Origin: a virus
Virus record (IMG/VR): IMGVR_UViG_3300010883_000667
Location: 1-20,447 of that record
DNA: 20,447 nucleotides
Strand: one strand, 5' to 3'
Shown here: one piece after another, positions 5,175 through 12,299 of the stretch
Layout of the letters: the number at the start of each line of letters is the position of its first letter
Numbering within the stretch: position 1 is the first letter of the stretch
Position numbers and translations under genes: made by a program
Notes under the pieces: generated by a model
What the model was told of the DNA's origin: nothing
The model's database searches: none
The model's input: only the letters and a program-made list of their open reading frames with translations

Positions 5175-6079
5175 GCCATTGCCTCCCTGATTGCGGTCGC
5201 CATTGCGCGGCCCATTCCAACGGGCACCGCGTTCCCCACGATCTTCCTGCGGGCTGCCATCGTGAATGGAGAGTGCTTGAACCAACCTTCCGGTATCCCC
5301 TGCAATTCCATCATTTCCTCAAGGGTACGTCGCTGAATCTGACCTACCCATCCCTCACCGCGGATCTTCGTGGTTCGCATCTCGTTAGAATGGTGTCTGC
5401 CAGTCACAACTGCCTGCTTCTCGCGATGCTCGCGGTATTCCTTGCTGCCCAACTGATTGATATGTCCGTCGTTACCACCTACCGCGGTTTGCTTCGTTCT
5501 GGAAGCCGACACCTTAACCTTCCCGCTGCCACCAATCGCAACTGGCACCAATCGCGCATCGCTACTCACGGTCTGCTGCGCGTGGGGGAGTTCGAACAAC
5601 GCAAAATTGATGAACTTGCGGAGCTCCGGGGCCGCACCATCGCGCACGCCAAACCAGAACTTCCGAGATCGCATCTGCTCGTAGCCCCAACCCGTGCCAT
5701 CGTCGAGCGTCGAGTTGTCGAGCATGAACGACTTCACGTCGTAACCAGCGGGTTTAACATCAGGTGCCTTTGGGACGTTTTCGCGAAGGAACCAGGCGGG
5801 TTGGCATTCGTTTACTACGCGCTCGTACTCTCCAGTCAGATCCGGAAACGTCGGTTCCAGACCTTTTGCGCGCACAAGATTTGCAAGTGCTGAGTGTGAT
5901 TGACAGGGGTCCCCTCCGATGATTCCATCGAAGCGACCAGCGGGAGGGTGGAACGTCCCTACGTCACCCCCCCAGATCGGATCGGGACCCCTGACAACCA
6001 CAAAACCTTCTAGGTCAAACGCGTAATCCAGAACTCCCCCTCCCGGAAAGAGTGAGAGGACGAGCGAGCTATTCGACAT
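5171..6079 (-). CDS. DNA (cytosine-5)-methyltransferase
   Basis: Motifs of the C5-cytosine methyltransferase family appear in order: motif I LSLFPGGGVLDYAF (residues 8-21, SAM binding), motif IV GGDPCQSHS with nucleophile C59, motif VI RENV (99-102), motif VIII QMRSR (135-139), a QRRTLEEMMELQGIP segment like motif IX, and motif X GNAVP (282-286). At 302 aa it is compact, with a modest target-recognition region between motifs VIII and IX. The usual 'GGPPCQ' is GGDPCQ here. It would transfer methyl from SAM to cytosine C5 in a specific duplex site, probably protecting phage DNA or altering expression. No restriction nuclease is adjacent. The ATG has AGGGA about 8 nt upstream and overlaps the previous gene by 11 nt. 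Confidence 0.9.
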   Translation of the reverse strand: MSNSSLVLSLFPGGGVLDYAFDLEGFVVVRGPDPIWGGDVGTFHPPAGRFDGIIGGDPCQSHSALANLVRAKGLEPTFPDLTGEYERVVNECQPAWFLRENVPKAPDVKPAGYDVKSFMLDNSTLDDGTGWGYEQMRSRKFWFGVRDGAAPELRKFINFALFELPHAQQTVSSDARLVPVAIGGSGKVKVSASRTKQTAVGGNDGHINQLGSKEYREHREKQAVVTGRHHSNEMRTTKIRGEGWVGQIQRRTLEEMMELQGIPEGWFKHSPFTMAARRKIVGNAVPVGMGRAMATAIREAMA

Positions 6080-6275
6080 GTAAAATCCCTGCGGTCGCGT
6101 CCCTGATCTCGTTGATGACGGAAAGATCCGGGTCCTCGTACCGCTTGTTATGGAAATAGAACGTAGGGTCCGAGAGAATGTCGAGTCGCGCTTTGGCTCG
6201 TCGGTCTTCCAGAAGCATGTCGCGTGTACTCTGCCTCTTTACCTTCCGAATCAATGCGTTAGTCGCCTCGGTCAA
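6069..6275 (-). CDS. Hypothetical protein, 68 aa
   Basis: A TTG start overlaps the stop of the preceding gene (TTGA) and has GGAG about 9-10 nt upstream. The protein is helical and basic in its first half (ALIRKVKRQSTRDMLLEDRR), then has an aromatic turn (PTFYFHNKRYEDPD) and a closing helix. No membrane segment or catalytic motif is seen. Its place between an RHH-like protein and the methyltransferase suggests an early accessory or regulatory role, but I do not recognise it. Confidence 0.5.
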   Translation of the reverse strand: MTEATNALIRKVKRQSTRDMLLEDRRAKARLDILSDPTFYFHNKRYEDPDLSVINEIRDATAGILHVE

Positions 6276-6475
6276 GAGGCTGACTCCGTTCGCTGGTACT
6301 TTTCCGCGATTTCTTCGGGGATCTTGATGCCCATCGTTTTGACCTTCTCATCGGTCCACTCGTGCATCACCAATTCAGTGATCTTACCGATAGGAATGTC
6401 CAGAATTACGCAAACTGCTCGCAGCCTCCGGTGAACTCGCTTCGGGATCTGAATTGCTGTCATTTCTTCAGGCAT
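6272..6475 (-). CDS. RHH-like DNA-binding candidate, 67 aa
   Basis: The ATG at 6475 has TAGGAGC 5 nt upstream and is the first gene of the leftward group, right beside the divergent control region. Residues 5-40 (TAIQIPKRVHRRLRAVCVIL, then DIPIGKITELVMHEW) fit a strand plus two helices as in ribbon-helix-helix regulators: 'I.IP..VH.RL.......IPI..I...V...'. A charged C-terminal extension follows. It could autoregulate the divergent promoters or act as an early transcription switch; that role is inferred from fold and position. Antitoxin-like proteins have similar folds, but no toxin gene is adjacent. Confidence 0.55.
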   Translation of the reverse strand: MPEEMTAIQIPKRVHRRLRAVCVILDIPIGKITELVMHEWTDEKVKTMGIKIPEEIAEKYQRTESAS

Positions 6476-6521
6476 GTTGCTCCTAATGTGTGGGAAACCA
6501 AGGGTTTAGACGACAAACCGC

Positions 6522-6579
6522 TTGCCCCTACGCGTCTCTACATGTAGGGTATGCCATCGTTACATGCAAGAACTATAGT
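6522..6579 (+). promoter_or_regulatory. Divergent control region: rightward promoter candidates and palindrome
   Basis: The 129-bp gap separates leftward and rightward genes. Candidate one is TTGCCC (6522-6527), 17 bp, TAGGGT (6545-6550). Candidate two is a good -10, TATAGT (6574-6579), with no clear -35. A perfect 10-bp palindrome CTACATGTAG (6538-6547) lies in the spacer of candidate one, and CCCTAC/GTAGGG (6526-6531 with 6544-6549) forms a wider inverted repeat, so an operator over the promoter is plausible. The late operon starts at 6605 with AAGGAGC before its GTG. Confidence 0.4.
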
Positions 6580-6604
6580 CCACTAAAGCGACAAGGAGCT
6601 AAAA

Positions 6605-6847
6605 GTGCCAGTTATTCACAACCTTCGCAGCGTCATTCTCTATCACTCCAAGCGAGTGCGTCCCGACACCCTCCGGCGGATCAAGGAAGCGATCGACTCT
6701 GGCGATAATGCGCAGATGATCGAAGTCGATCCATCCGAGATGGACTGCTTTACGCAGATGATCTTTTTTGAGCCCCAGATTCAGGACGCGATCGACGACA
6801 AGGACGGTAAGCCCCGCAAGAAGGGTCGCGAGAAAATTGGAGCATGA
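6605..6847 (+). CDS. Hypothetical protein, first gene of the late operon
   Basis: The GTG at 6605 follows a strong AAGGAGC site and the divergent control region. The 80-aa protein begins with a beta-rich stretch (PVIHNLRSVILYHS), then a helix with SKRVRPDTLRRIKEAIDSG, an acidic aromatic segment and a Lys/Arg-rich tail (KPRKKGREKIG). No motif is recognised. It overlaps the endolysin by ATGA, so the two are probably translated together. As leader gene of the packaging/lysis operon it might be a lysis accessory or a late regulator; neither is shown by the sequence, and no membrane segment is present. Confidence 0.6.
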   Translation: MPVIHNLRSVILYHSKRVRPDTLRRIKEAIDSGDNAQMIEVDPSEMDCFTQMIFFEPQIQDAIDDKDGKPRKKGREKIGA

Positions 6848-7254
6848 ACCGCTTCAGCGCGAAATCGCGATCGAGACTGGATACTTGCGACCCTCGACTC
6901 CAGAAACTTTTCGATAAGGTGCTGCAGGAGTGCGATATCACGATCCTATGCGGCGAGCGAACGATAGAAGAGCAGAACGAAGCGTTTCGAACCGGGCATT
7001 CTAAGGTAAAGTGGCCGGGATCAAATCACAACGTCACCACCCACGAAAAGAAGTCGGGGAAGAAGAGCAGGGCAATCGATATCGCGCCATACCCTATTGA
7101 CTGGTTGAACCGCGACAGATTCATGCACCTCGCTGGAATAGTTATAGGAATCGCTTCAACGATGGACATCAAGATTAGGTGGGGTGGAAACTGGGATGGT
7201 GGGGACCTAGAGCAGCAGAGCTTCGACGATCTTGTGCATTTCGAGCTACGTTGA
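6844..7254 (+). CDS. Endolysin, M15-family peptidase (VanY/L-Ala-D-Glu peptidase type)
   Basis: The 136-aa protein matches small phage M15 endolysins: 'ILCGERTIEEQNEAFRTG' (39-51 region), 'SNHN' with H62, 'RAIDIAPYP' with D79, and C-terminal 'DLVHFEL' with H132. H62, D79 and H132 fit the zinc ligands and D129 the catalytic base position, where a Glu is also common in the family. The enzyme would cleave peptide cross-links or stem peptides of peptidoglycan at lysis. The stretch between the SNHN and RAID motifs is somewhat longer than the short linker I recall in relatives and is Lys-rich. There is no signal peptide, so export needs a holin. It sits in the late operon just before the terminase genes; the next gene starts 4 nt later. 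Confidence 0.85.
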   Translation: MNRFSAKSRSRLDTCDPRLQKLFDKVLQECDITILCGERTIEEQNEAFRTGHSKVKWPGSNHNVTTHEKKSGKKSRAIDIAPYPIDWLNRDRFMHLAGIVIGIASTMDIKIRWGGNWDGGDLEQQSFDDLVHFELR

Positions 7255-7258
7255 TTCC

Positions 7259-7723
7259 ATGCCAGCACGAAAAGATAAACTCGTCACGCAGGACGAAGTG
7301 AACGAGACAATGAAGGAATCTGAGCAACTCGACCTTGCGGCCCTCGCGCGCGAGAAGAGCGAAGACATGCTCGGAGTTCTCGTGTCTGCGGCTAACCGCG
7401 AGAAAAACCCCGACGATCCCGACGACGAATCGGCATCTTGGGCGGTCGCCACGTCTGCGGCGAAGACTGTGATCGAACTCGGTATAGGGAAAACAGCCAC
7501 TCAGGTTCACGAAAAGCAGGAGCAAGGTCTGACAATTGTGATTAACCAACTAACAACTGGCTTGACCACTGAAAAGGTGATTGAAGGCAGTGACTTGGGG
7601 GCTGGAATCGCGAAAACGATCGAGATTACTGGTGCTGAAGTTAATCTGGCTCAAGATCTTGTTGAAATTGTTCCGGTTCTGAGTAAGCCTTCAAAAAACC
7701 AAGATGCAGGGAGTTCATCATGA
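7259..7723 (+). CDS. Terminase small subunit candidate
   Basis: I use the ATG at 7259 (MPARKDKLVTQDEVNETMK), 4 nt after the endolysin stop; the SD is weak (GAG), so coupling to the previous gene is likely. The 154-aa protein has a helical N-terminal half (QLDLAALAREKSEDMLGVLV), an acidic loop (NPDDPDDES) and a second helix (AVATSAAKTVIELGIG) followed by a strand (GLTIVINQL), the arrangement found in many phage small terminases. Position two genes before TerL supports this. It would recognise phage DNA and regulate the large subunit. No clear helix-turn-helix motif is visible, so the call rests mostly on position and helical pattern. Confidence 0.5.
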   Translation: MPARKDKLVTQDEVNETMKESEQLDLAALAREKSEDMLGVLVSAANREKNPDDPDDESASWAVATSAAKTVIELGIGKTATQVHEKQEQGLTIVINQLTTGLTTEKVIEGSDLGAGIAKTIEITGAEVNLAQDLVEIVPVLSKPSKNQDAGSSS

Positions 7724-7950
7724 AACGAATTACATCGCAGTCGAAGTCGCGTCGTCCGGGTGGTGGTGGCAAGGCCATCGATACTCCGTCCATAGGGAAT
7801 GAAGGATCTTTGTCCGGTATGGATCAGCTTACTGGTGGTCCCGAAGGTGGCGCGGGCGAACGTGGAACCAAACCGTACGACTTTGACGGTTCGTACGCGG
7901 GCAACGTAAGGGGCTGCTGCTCTAAACCTGTAAGTCTGGGGGTCAAATGA
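7720..7950 (+). CDS. Hypothetical Gly-rich protein, 76 aa
   Basis: ATGA overlap with the previous gene, with AGGGAG 6 nt upstream. The N-terminus is basic and Ser/Gly-rich (SQSKSRRPGGGGK), followed by GGPEGGAGERG and PYDFDGSYAGNV. It looks mostly disordered, with two adjacent cysteines near the end (RGCCSKP). Small disordered proteins between terminase subunits are common in phage late operons; function is unknown. Translational coupling on both sides (ATGA again at 7947) suggests a real gene. Confidence 0.5.
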   Translation: MKRITSQSKSRRPGGGGKAIDTPSIGNEGSLSGMDQLTGGPEGGAGERGTKPYDFDGSYAGNVRGCCSKPVSLGVK

Positions 7951-8138
7951 AGCATCATCACGACACAAAGAACCAAGAAGGATCAGGCGACTTCCGCGAG
8001 ACACCGATCAGCAAGCCATTGGAAAAACCGGCGAGGCAATACACGTCGAATGAATCCGTTCCTGCTGATCCTTTCTGCGAAGAACCCGTCGATCAGAACT
8101 TCGAAAACCCCGGCGACCTGTCAAAACGGTTCATGTAG
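7947..8138 (+). CDS. Hypothetical protein, 63 aa, in frame with TerL across an amber stop
   Basis: The ATG overlaps the previous stop (ATGA) and has GGGGGT upstream. The sequence is hydrophilic and Pro/Glu-rich (MKHHHDTKNQEGSGDF; VDQNFENPGDLSKRFM), with no motif, probably disordered. It ends with TAG (8136-8138), after which only three codons separate it from the TerL ATG in the same frame. Rare readthrough would give an N-terminally extended terminase; this is a structural possibility only. Confidence 0.5.
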   Translation: MKHHHDTKNQEGSGDFRETPISKPLEKPARQYTSNESVPADPFCEEPVDQNFENPGDLSKRFM

Positions 8139-8147
8139 AATAAAATT

Positions 8148-9455
8148 ATGGGGAAGGTTTCCGTCCCGTACAACTGGAGTCCTCGGGTATATCAAGAACC
8201 GCTATGGGCTGCACTTGAAGGTGGAATAAAGCGTGCCGTTCAAGTCTGGCATCGTCGTACGGGGAAAGATCTCACCGACATAAACTGGACTGCTACTCAG
8301 GCGTTTCAACGTCGCGGTCTCTACTGGCACATGTTCCCGACGTACTCTCAGGGCCGAAAGGTAATCTGGGAAGGACTCGACAACTCGGGACGACCGTTTC
8401 TCGACGCGTTCCCCCCCCGAACGTGGAAGCGGAAACTCGACGCCGAGATGACTCTTTGGCTCGAGGGTGGGTCGATCTTTCAGGTTGTTGGAACAGACCA
8501 CATCGATCGTCTCATGGGCGCGAACCCGGTTGGAGTCATCGTTTCGGAATATGCCTTGCAGAACCCCGCAGCGTGGGAACTCATATCCCCTATTCTCGCT
8601 GCGAACGATGGCTGGGCACTTTTCCCCTATACCCCTCGCGGTCGCAATCACGGCTACGACCTGTACCGCTACGCGATGGATCATCCCGAAACTTGGTACG
8701 CTGAAATCCTCACCGCGGATGATACTCAGATCATCGACCCAGCGATGCTCGCAGAAGAGAAAGAGCGGATGCCGCGCGAGATTTTCGAGCAGGAATACTA
8801 CTGCTCGTTCGAAGCATCTCTCGTCGGCGCGTACTATAAAGACCAACTAGCGTGGATGGGAGAGCAGGACCCGCTACGGATCTCCGATCGCGTGCAGTGG
8901 ATGCCGGACAAAGAGGTGATCACCGGATGGGATCTTGGACACTTCGACTCCACTGCGATCTGGTTCGCTCAGGTTGTCGGTTCTGAAATCCGGTTCATCG
9001 ACTACTACGAGAACGCGGGTGAGCCGATCGATCATTACGTGAAATATCTGCGCACGCTCCCGTACACGTACGGTGATGCCTTTCTCCCGCACGATGCTTC
9101 GCAGACCCTTCTCCAGACGGGCAGAAGCACGTTCGAAATTATGCGCAGTCTCGGCGTTAGAACGGTCCAAAACCCGAAAGTAGCACTATCAGACCAGCAT
9201 GAGACGGTGCGTTTAATGTTGCGGCAGGCGTGGGTTCACGAGACGAAATGTAAGCGCGGCCTGCAAGCGCTCCGCGAGTATTCAAAACAGACGATTCAGG
9301 GCGAGCGCGGACCAGGCGGCGAGCTCTTGTACCGGGACAAGCCTCTTCATAATTGGGCATCCCACGGTGCGTCAGCGATGGCGACAATCATGTTTGGGTT
9401 TAGACCAGAGAGGTCCGGTGAGTTCAAGCAACCGGATGCGAGTTTTGTCGTATGA
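8148..9455 (+). CDS. Terminase large subunit (TerL)
   Basis: The 435-aa packaging motor protein. The N-terminal ATPase has Walker A HRRTGKDL (35-42) and a Walker B-like VGVIVSE (128-134), with the catalytic Glu at 134; 'SEYALQNP' follows as in many phage TerL proteins. The C-terminal RNase H-like nuclease starts at TGWDLGHFDSTAIWF (D262), with an acidic HDAS later. The usual third-acid motif near the end reads SHGASA (S409) where Asp is common. It docks on the portal, translocates DNA into the prohead and cuts concatemers. No SD is seen before the ATG; translation may be coupled to the upstream 63-aa gene, which lies in the same frame. The C-terminus overlaps the next gene by ATGA. Confidence 0.92.
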   Translation: MGKVSVPYNWSPRVYQEPLWAALEGGIKRAVQVWHRRTGKDLTDINWTATQAFQRRGLYWHMFPTYSQGRKVIWEGLDNSGRPFLDAFPPRTWKRKLDAEMTLWLEGGSIFQVVGTDHIDRLMGANPVGVIVSEYALQNPAAWELISPILAANDGWALFPYTPRGRNHGYDLYRYAMDHPETWYAEILTADDTQIIDPAMLAEEKERMPREIFEQEYYCSFEASLVGAYYKDQLAWMGEQDPLRISDRVQWMPDKEVITGWDLGHFDSTAIWFAQVVGSEIRFIDYYENAGEPIDHYVKYLRTLPYTYGDAFLPHDASQTLLQTGRSTFEIMRSLGVRTVQNPKVALSDQHETVRLMLRQAWVHETKCKRGLQALREYSKQTIQGERGPGGELLYRDKPLHNWASHGASAMATIMFGFRPERSGEFKQPDASFVV

Positions 9456-9679
9456 GTCCTGAGAGCATCAAAAACAATAGAGACGCAATCCTTGCCGTGC
9501 GATTCCTTTTAGAAGATCGCGAGACGATGCTGAATACGATCGACGATTTCGAGCGAAGATTAAAACTCCGAGAACGCAAAGAGAGCGCTCTTGTAACTCG
9601 ATCAAAACCGAAACCGCCACCGTTCCCTGATGTTCTGCGGGAATATGGTCATGTGCCGAAAGAGGAGAGAGTAGCGTGA
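9452..9679 (+). CDS. Hypothetical protein between TerL and portal, 75 aa
   Basis: ATGA overlap with TerL at the start and GTGA overlap with the portal gene at the end, so it is translationally coupled on both sides. A helical charged N-terminal two thirds (LAVRFLLEDRETMLNTI, then DDFERRLKLRERKES) is followed by a Pro-rich segment (KPKPPPFPDVLREYG). No enzymatic motif or membrane segment. It could assist packaging or portal assembly; function is unknown and inferred only from position. Confidence 0.6.
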   Translation: MSPESIKNNRDAILAVRFLLEDRETMLNTIDDFERRLKLRERKESALVTRSKPKPPPFPDVLREYGHVPKEERVA

Positions 9680-11802
9680 GTATGGACCCCGGAAGCAACT
9701 ACCGAGACCCGGAAGCAGACGATACTGGGTACGCAGAGCCCACTCGTCATCCCGCGCACGAGCTCGACGTTAATGAGATCAAGGCGATTATTCAGCGTGA
9801 GATCGAAGACTCGCTCGGCGGACTAGGCTCAAAAGTCAGTGAAGAGCGACGAGTCGCGATCCGAATGTACTACGGGCGACCCCTCGGAAACGAGATAAAA
9901 GATCGCTCTCAAGTGATCATGATGGACGTGCTGGAAGTCGTCGAATGGACGATGCCCTCGCTTATGCGAATGTTCACGGGTGGGGCCGAGGTGGTTCGCT
10001 TCTCAGCAACCAGGCCGGAAGACGTTCACAACGCGGAACTTGCGTCTCGATACATCAACCACATCTTCATGAACAAGATGAATGGGTTCCAGATATTCTA
10101 CGACTGGTTCAAGACCGCTCTTCTTGAAAAAAATGGCATCGTGAAGGTCTATTTCAAGGAAGAAAGGAAGCCAGTTGTTTCCTCGTACACAGGACTTACC
10201 GAAGACGAAGTGATAACGCTGCTCGACAACGACGGGGCAGAACCACTTTCGAACGACTCGTACGAGAAAGACATCCCCGGTGTTGGGAAGGTCACATGCT
10301 ACGACCTGACGATGCGCGAGTGGAAGACCACGCGCACGCCTGCGGTCGATGGGATCGCGCCGGAAGAGTGGATGATTGCTCGACGCACGATCACGCTGGA
10401 CGATGACTCCCCGTTCACCGCGCAACGCAAGAAAATGAGCGTTTCCGAACTCGTTTCGCAGGGGCTCGACTTCGATGAACTCGCCAACCTCCCAAGTGAT
10501 GACTCTCCTGAATACAGTCAGGGAAGAACTGAACGACTTTCCGAAGACGAGACTTACCCGGTAAACACTGCGGAACGCTCTGACGTTGCATCGCGAGAAC
10601 TATGGGTAACGGACTGCTATATCAAACTTGATGAAGATGGTGATGGCTATGCAGAACTACGACGCATCCTCGTGTCCGGTGAGCAGTCTATCCATATCCT
10701 CATTGACGAAGAGATAAATCAGAATCCTTTCTGCTCAATCACGCCAATACCGATGCCGCATAAGTTCTTCGGGATGTCACTCGCTGACTTGGTGTCTGAC
10801 CTTCAGCAGATCCGATCGGCAATTCTTCGGCAGATCATGGATCACATCTACCTTTCGACGAATCCCCGGTTGGCGGTTCTTGAAGGACAGGTGGAGTTGG
10901 ATGATCTGCTCACAGTTCGCCCAGGTGGTCTGGTACGCCAGCGCACCCTCGGCGCAATCGAGCCGATCATACTGCCTCCGCTCCCGCGCGAGGCTTTCGA
11001 AGCGTTGACGTATTTGGAGGAGGTGCGAGCTAACCGAACGGGCATAATGGCCCACGGTCGGGAACTCGATGCGTCTGCCATAAACTCCACAGCTACGGGT
11101 CTCGCGCAACTTATGGCAGAGAAGCAGCAGAAGATCGAGCTGATCGCGCGAATCTTTGCGAACACAGGCATCAAAGATCTATTCCGGAAACTGCTACGAG
11201 AGACCGTTGAGAACGCGACGAAGGAAGAGCAGATGGAGATCAACGGGGAGTGGGTCACGTTCGACCCTCGCGAGTGGGATGCCGACATGCACCTTAATGT
11301 CGAGGTCGGTCTGGGGGCCGGACAGGCGATCGAACGTCTCAGCAACCTCTCGCAGATAGAAGAGACGCAGGGAACCCACGTCGGCGCACTTGGCTTTGGA
11401 GTCACCGTAACGCCGAAACACGCGTACAACCTTGCGATCCGGAAGGCAGAAGCCGCCGGTTTCAGGAACCCCGAGCTTTTCTTCCAAGACCCGGATACGG
11501 TGGAACCGCCGCCCCCGGAGCCCAGCGAAGAGCAGATCAAGATGCAGTTCGAAACGCTGAAGCTCGAGCAGGAAATGGACATGAGATCTAACTCGATGGA
11601 GTTGGAAGCGCGACGTGATTCAGAGATAGTTAGGCACAGGGCAGAAGAACTGGCGAGCAAAGAACGTGTCGAGATGGCACGAATCGAGATGGAAGAACGG
11701 GTGAGGCTCGGTCAGCAAGAAGCTACGATCGAGGCTGCCCAAATCAACGCTTCCGGTCGAAACGAAAAAGGAGAAAGTGATGAGCAAGCAACTGGCGAGT
11801 AA
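9676..11802 (+). CDS. Portal protein (large podovirus type)
   Basis: A GTG start with AGGAG 9 nt upstream gives 708 aa, in the range of large podoviral portals. The core pattern 'MDVLEVVEWTMPSLMRMFTG', then 'EVVRFSATRPED', 'ASRYINHIFM' and 'FYDWFKTALLEKNGIVKVYF' is the characteristic portal N-terminal region. Near the middle, 'GMSLADLVSDLQQIRSAILRQ' and 'YLSTNPRLAVLEGQVELDDLL' correspond to the stem/channel part. The last ~130 residues are a charged helical barrel-like extension (EEQIKMQFETLKLEQEMDMR and on). The dodecameric portal would sit at one vertex, start head assembly and conduct DNA. Its gene lies in canonical order between TerL and scaffold. Confidence 0.9.
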   Translation: MSMDPGSNYRDPEADDTGYAEPTRHPAHELDVNEIKAIIQREIEDSLGGLGSKVSEERRVAIRMYYGRPLGNEIKDRSQVIMMDVLEVVEWTMPSLMRMFTGGAEVVRFSATRPEDVHNAELASRYINHIFMNKMNGFQIFYDWFKTALLEKNGIVKVYFKEERKPVVSSYTGLTEDEVITLLDNDGAEPLSNDSYEKDIPGVGKVTCYDLTMREWKTTRTPAVDGIAPEEWMIARRTITLDDDSPFTAQRKKMSVSELVSQGLDFDELANLPSDDSPEYSQGRTERLSEDETYPVNTAERSDVASRELWVTDCYIKLDEDGDGYAELRRILVSGEQSIHILIDEEINQNPFCSITPIPMPHKFFGMSLADLVSDLQQIRSAILRQIMDHIYLSTNPRLAVLEGQVELDDLLTVRPGGLVRQRTLGAIEPIILPPLPREAFEALTYLEEVRANRTGIMAHGRELDASAINSTATGLAQLMAEKQQKIELIARIFANTGIKDLFRKLLRETVENATKEEQMEINGEWVTFDPREWDADMHLNVEVGLGAGQAIERLSNLSQIEETQGTHVGALGFGVTVTPKHAYNLAIRKAEAAGFRNPELFFQDPDTVEPPPPEPSEEQIKMQFETLKLEQEMDMRSNSMELEARRDSEIVRHRAEELASKERVEMARIEMEERVRLGQQEATIEAAQINASGRNEKGESDEQATGE

Positions 11803-11968
11803 GGTCATGGAAATTCTGGACGGTCGAAGCGGCGACAAGCAGTATCGGCTTAATGCCATCCGAGAGTTGTGCGCGGGTGAGATTTCCAAGAAGGACGTCA
11901 AAAAACCCGGTGTTGTCAAGCGGGTCAAGGAGGCTGTCTCCGGAAACGCTGATAGCAACGCCGACTGA
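11780..11968 (+). CDS. Hypothetical basic protein, 62 aa
   Basis: AAGGAG lies 6-7 nt before the ATG at 11780; a GTG directly in front is an alternative. The gene begins inside the last codons of the portal gene. It is a short helical basic protein (LASKVMEILDGRSGDKQYRL, then KKDVKKPGVVKRVKEAVSG). No recognised domain. Position between portal and scaffold is typical for small virion-assembly proteins, but a function cannot be assigned. Confidence 0.55.
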   Translation: MSKQLASKVMEILDGRSGDKQYRLNAIRELCAGEISKKDVKKPGVVKRVKEAVSGNADSNAD

Positions 11969-12270
11969 TGGCAGACGACAAAACAGAGCGGGATCTCCTG
12001 CGGGCGCGCGAAGCTCAAGCGCTCATGGAGACACCTATGCTCGCGAATGCCTTTCGGACTTTGCGCGAGGCCCTCGTGAACAAGATGATCAACTCTCCCA
12101 TTGATGATCCGTCAGTACGCGAGGTATGCCGATACCAACTGGAGGCTTTGGATAATCTCGCCCTTGAGTTGAAACATGTCATGGAGACTGGCACGCTTAT
12201 ACTCAGGAAAGAACAGCAACGGTCTGAGATGGATGGCTTTTTCGATCAGGAGACCGATTTACCGCACTAG
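11968..12270 (+). CDS. Hypothetical helical protein, 100 aa
   Basis: The ATG overlaps the previous stop by one base (TGATG). The protein is almost entirely helical and charged: ERDLLRAREAQALMETPM, then NAFRTLREALVNKMINSP, then QLEALDNLALELKHVMETG. Small helical proteins with 'LRE.......SP..D...' between portal and scaffold occur in podovirus genomes and are usually left unnamed. It may bind portal or scaffold. No catalytic motif or membrane segment is present. Confidence 0.6.
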   Translation: MADDKTERDLLRAREAQALMETPMLANAFRTLREALVNKMINSPIDDPSVREVCRYQLEALDNLALELKHVMETGTLILRKEQQRSEMDGFFDQETDLPH

Positions 12271-12299
12271 ATACCTAATCGGCTTAGGGGAGGCGTTTG

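Noticed and set aside
5273-5893. 206-codon rightward open frame
   Set aside because: It lies entirely antisense to the C5-methyltransferase, whose motifs are clear; it is a composition-driven shadow.
6571-6580. ACTATAG core reminiscent of T7-type RNA polymerase promoters
   Set aside because: CTATAG is self-complementary and also occurs near 451 and 17349 without a shared longer consensus, so no phage-polymerase promoter family is supported.
8202-8846. 214-codon leftward open frame
   Set aside because: Antisense to TerL; no promoter or ribosome site and no recognisable motif.
10848-11660. 270-codon leftward open frame
   Set aside because: Antisense to the portal gene; Ser/Arg-rich translation typical of a shadow frame.
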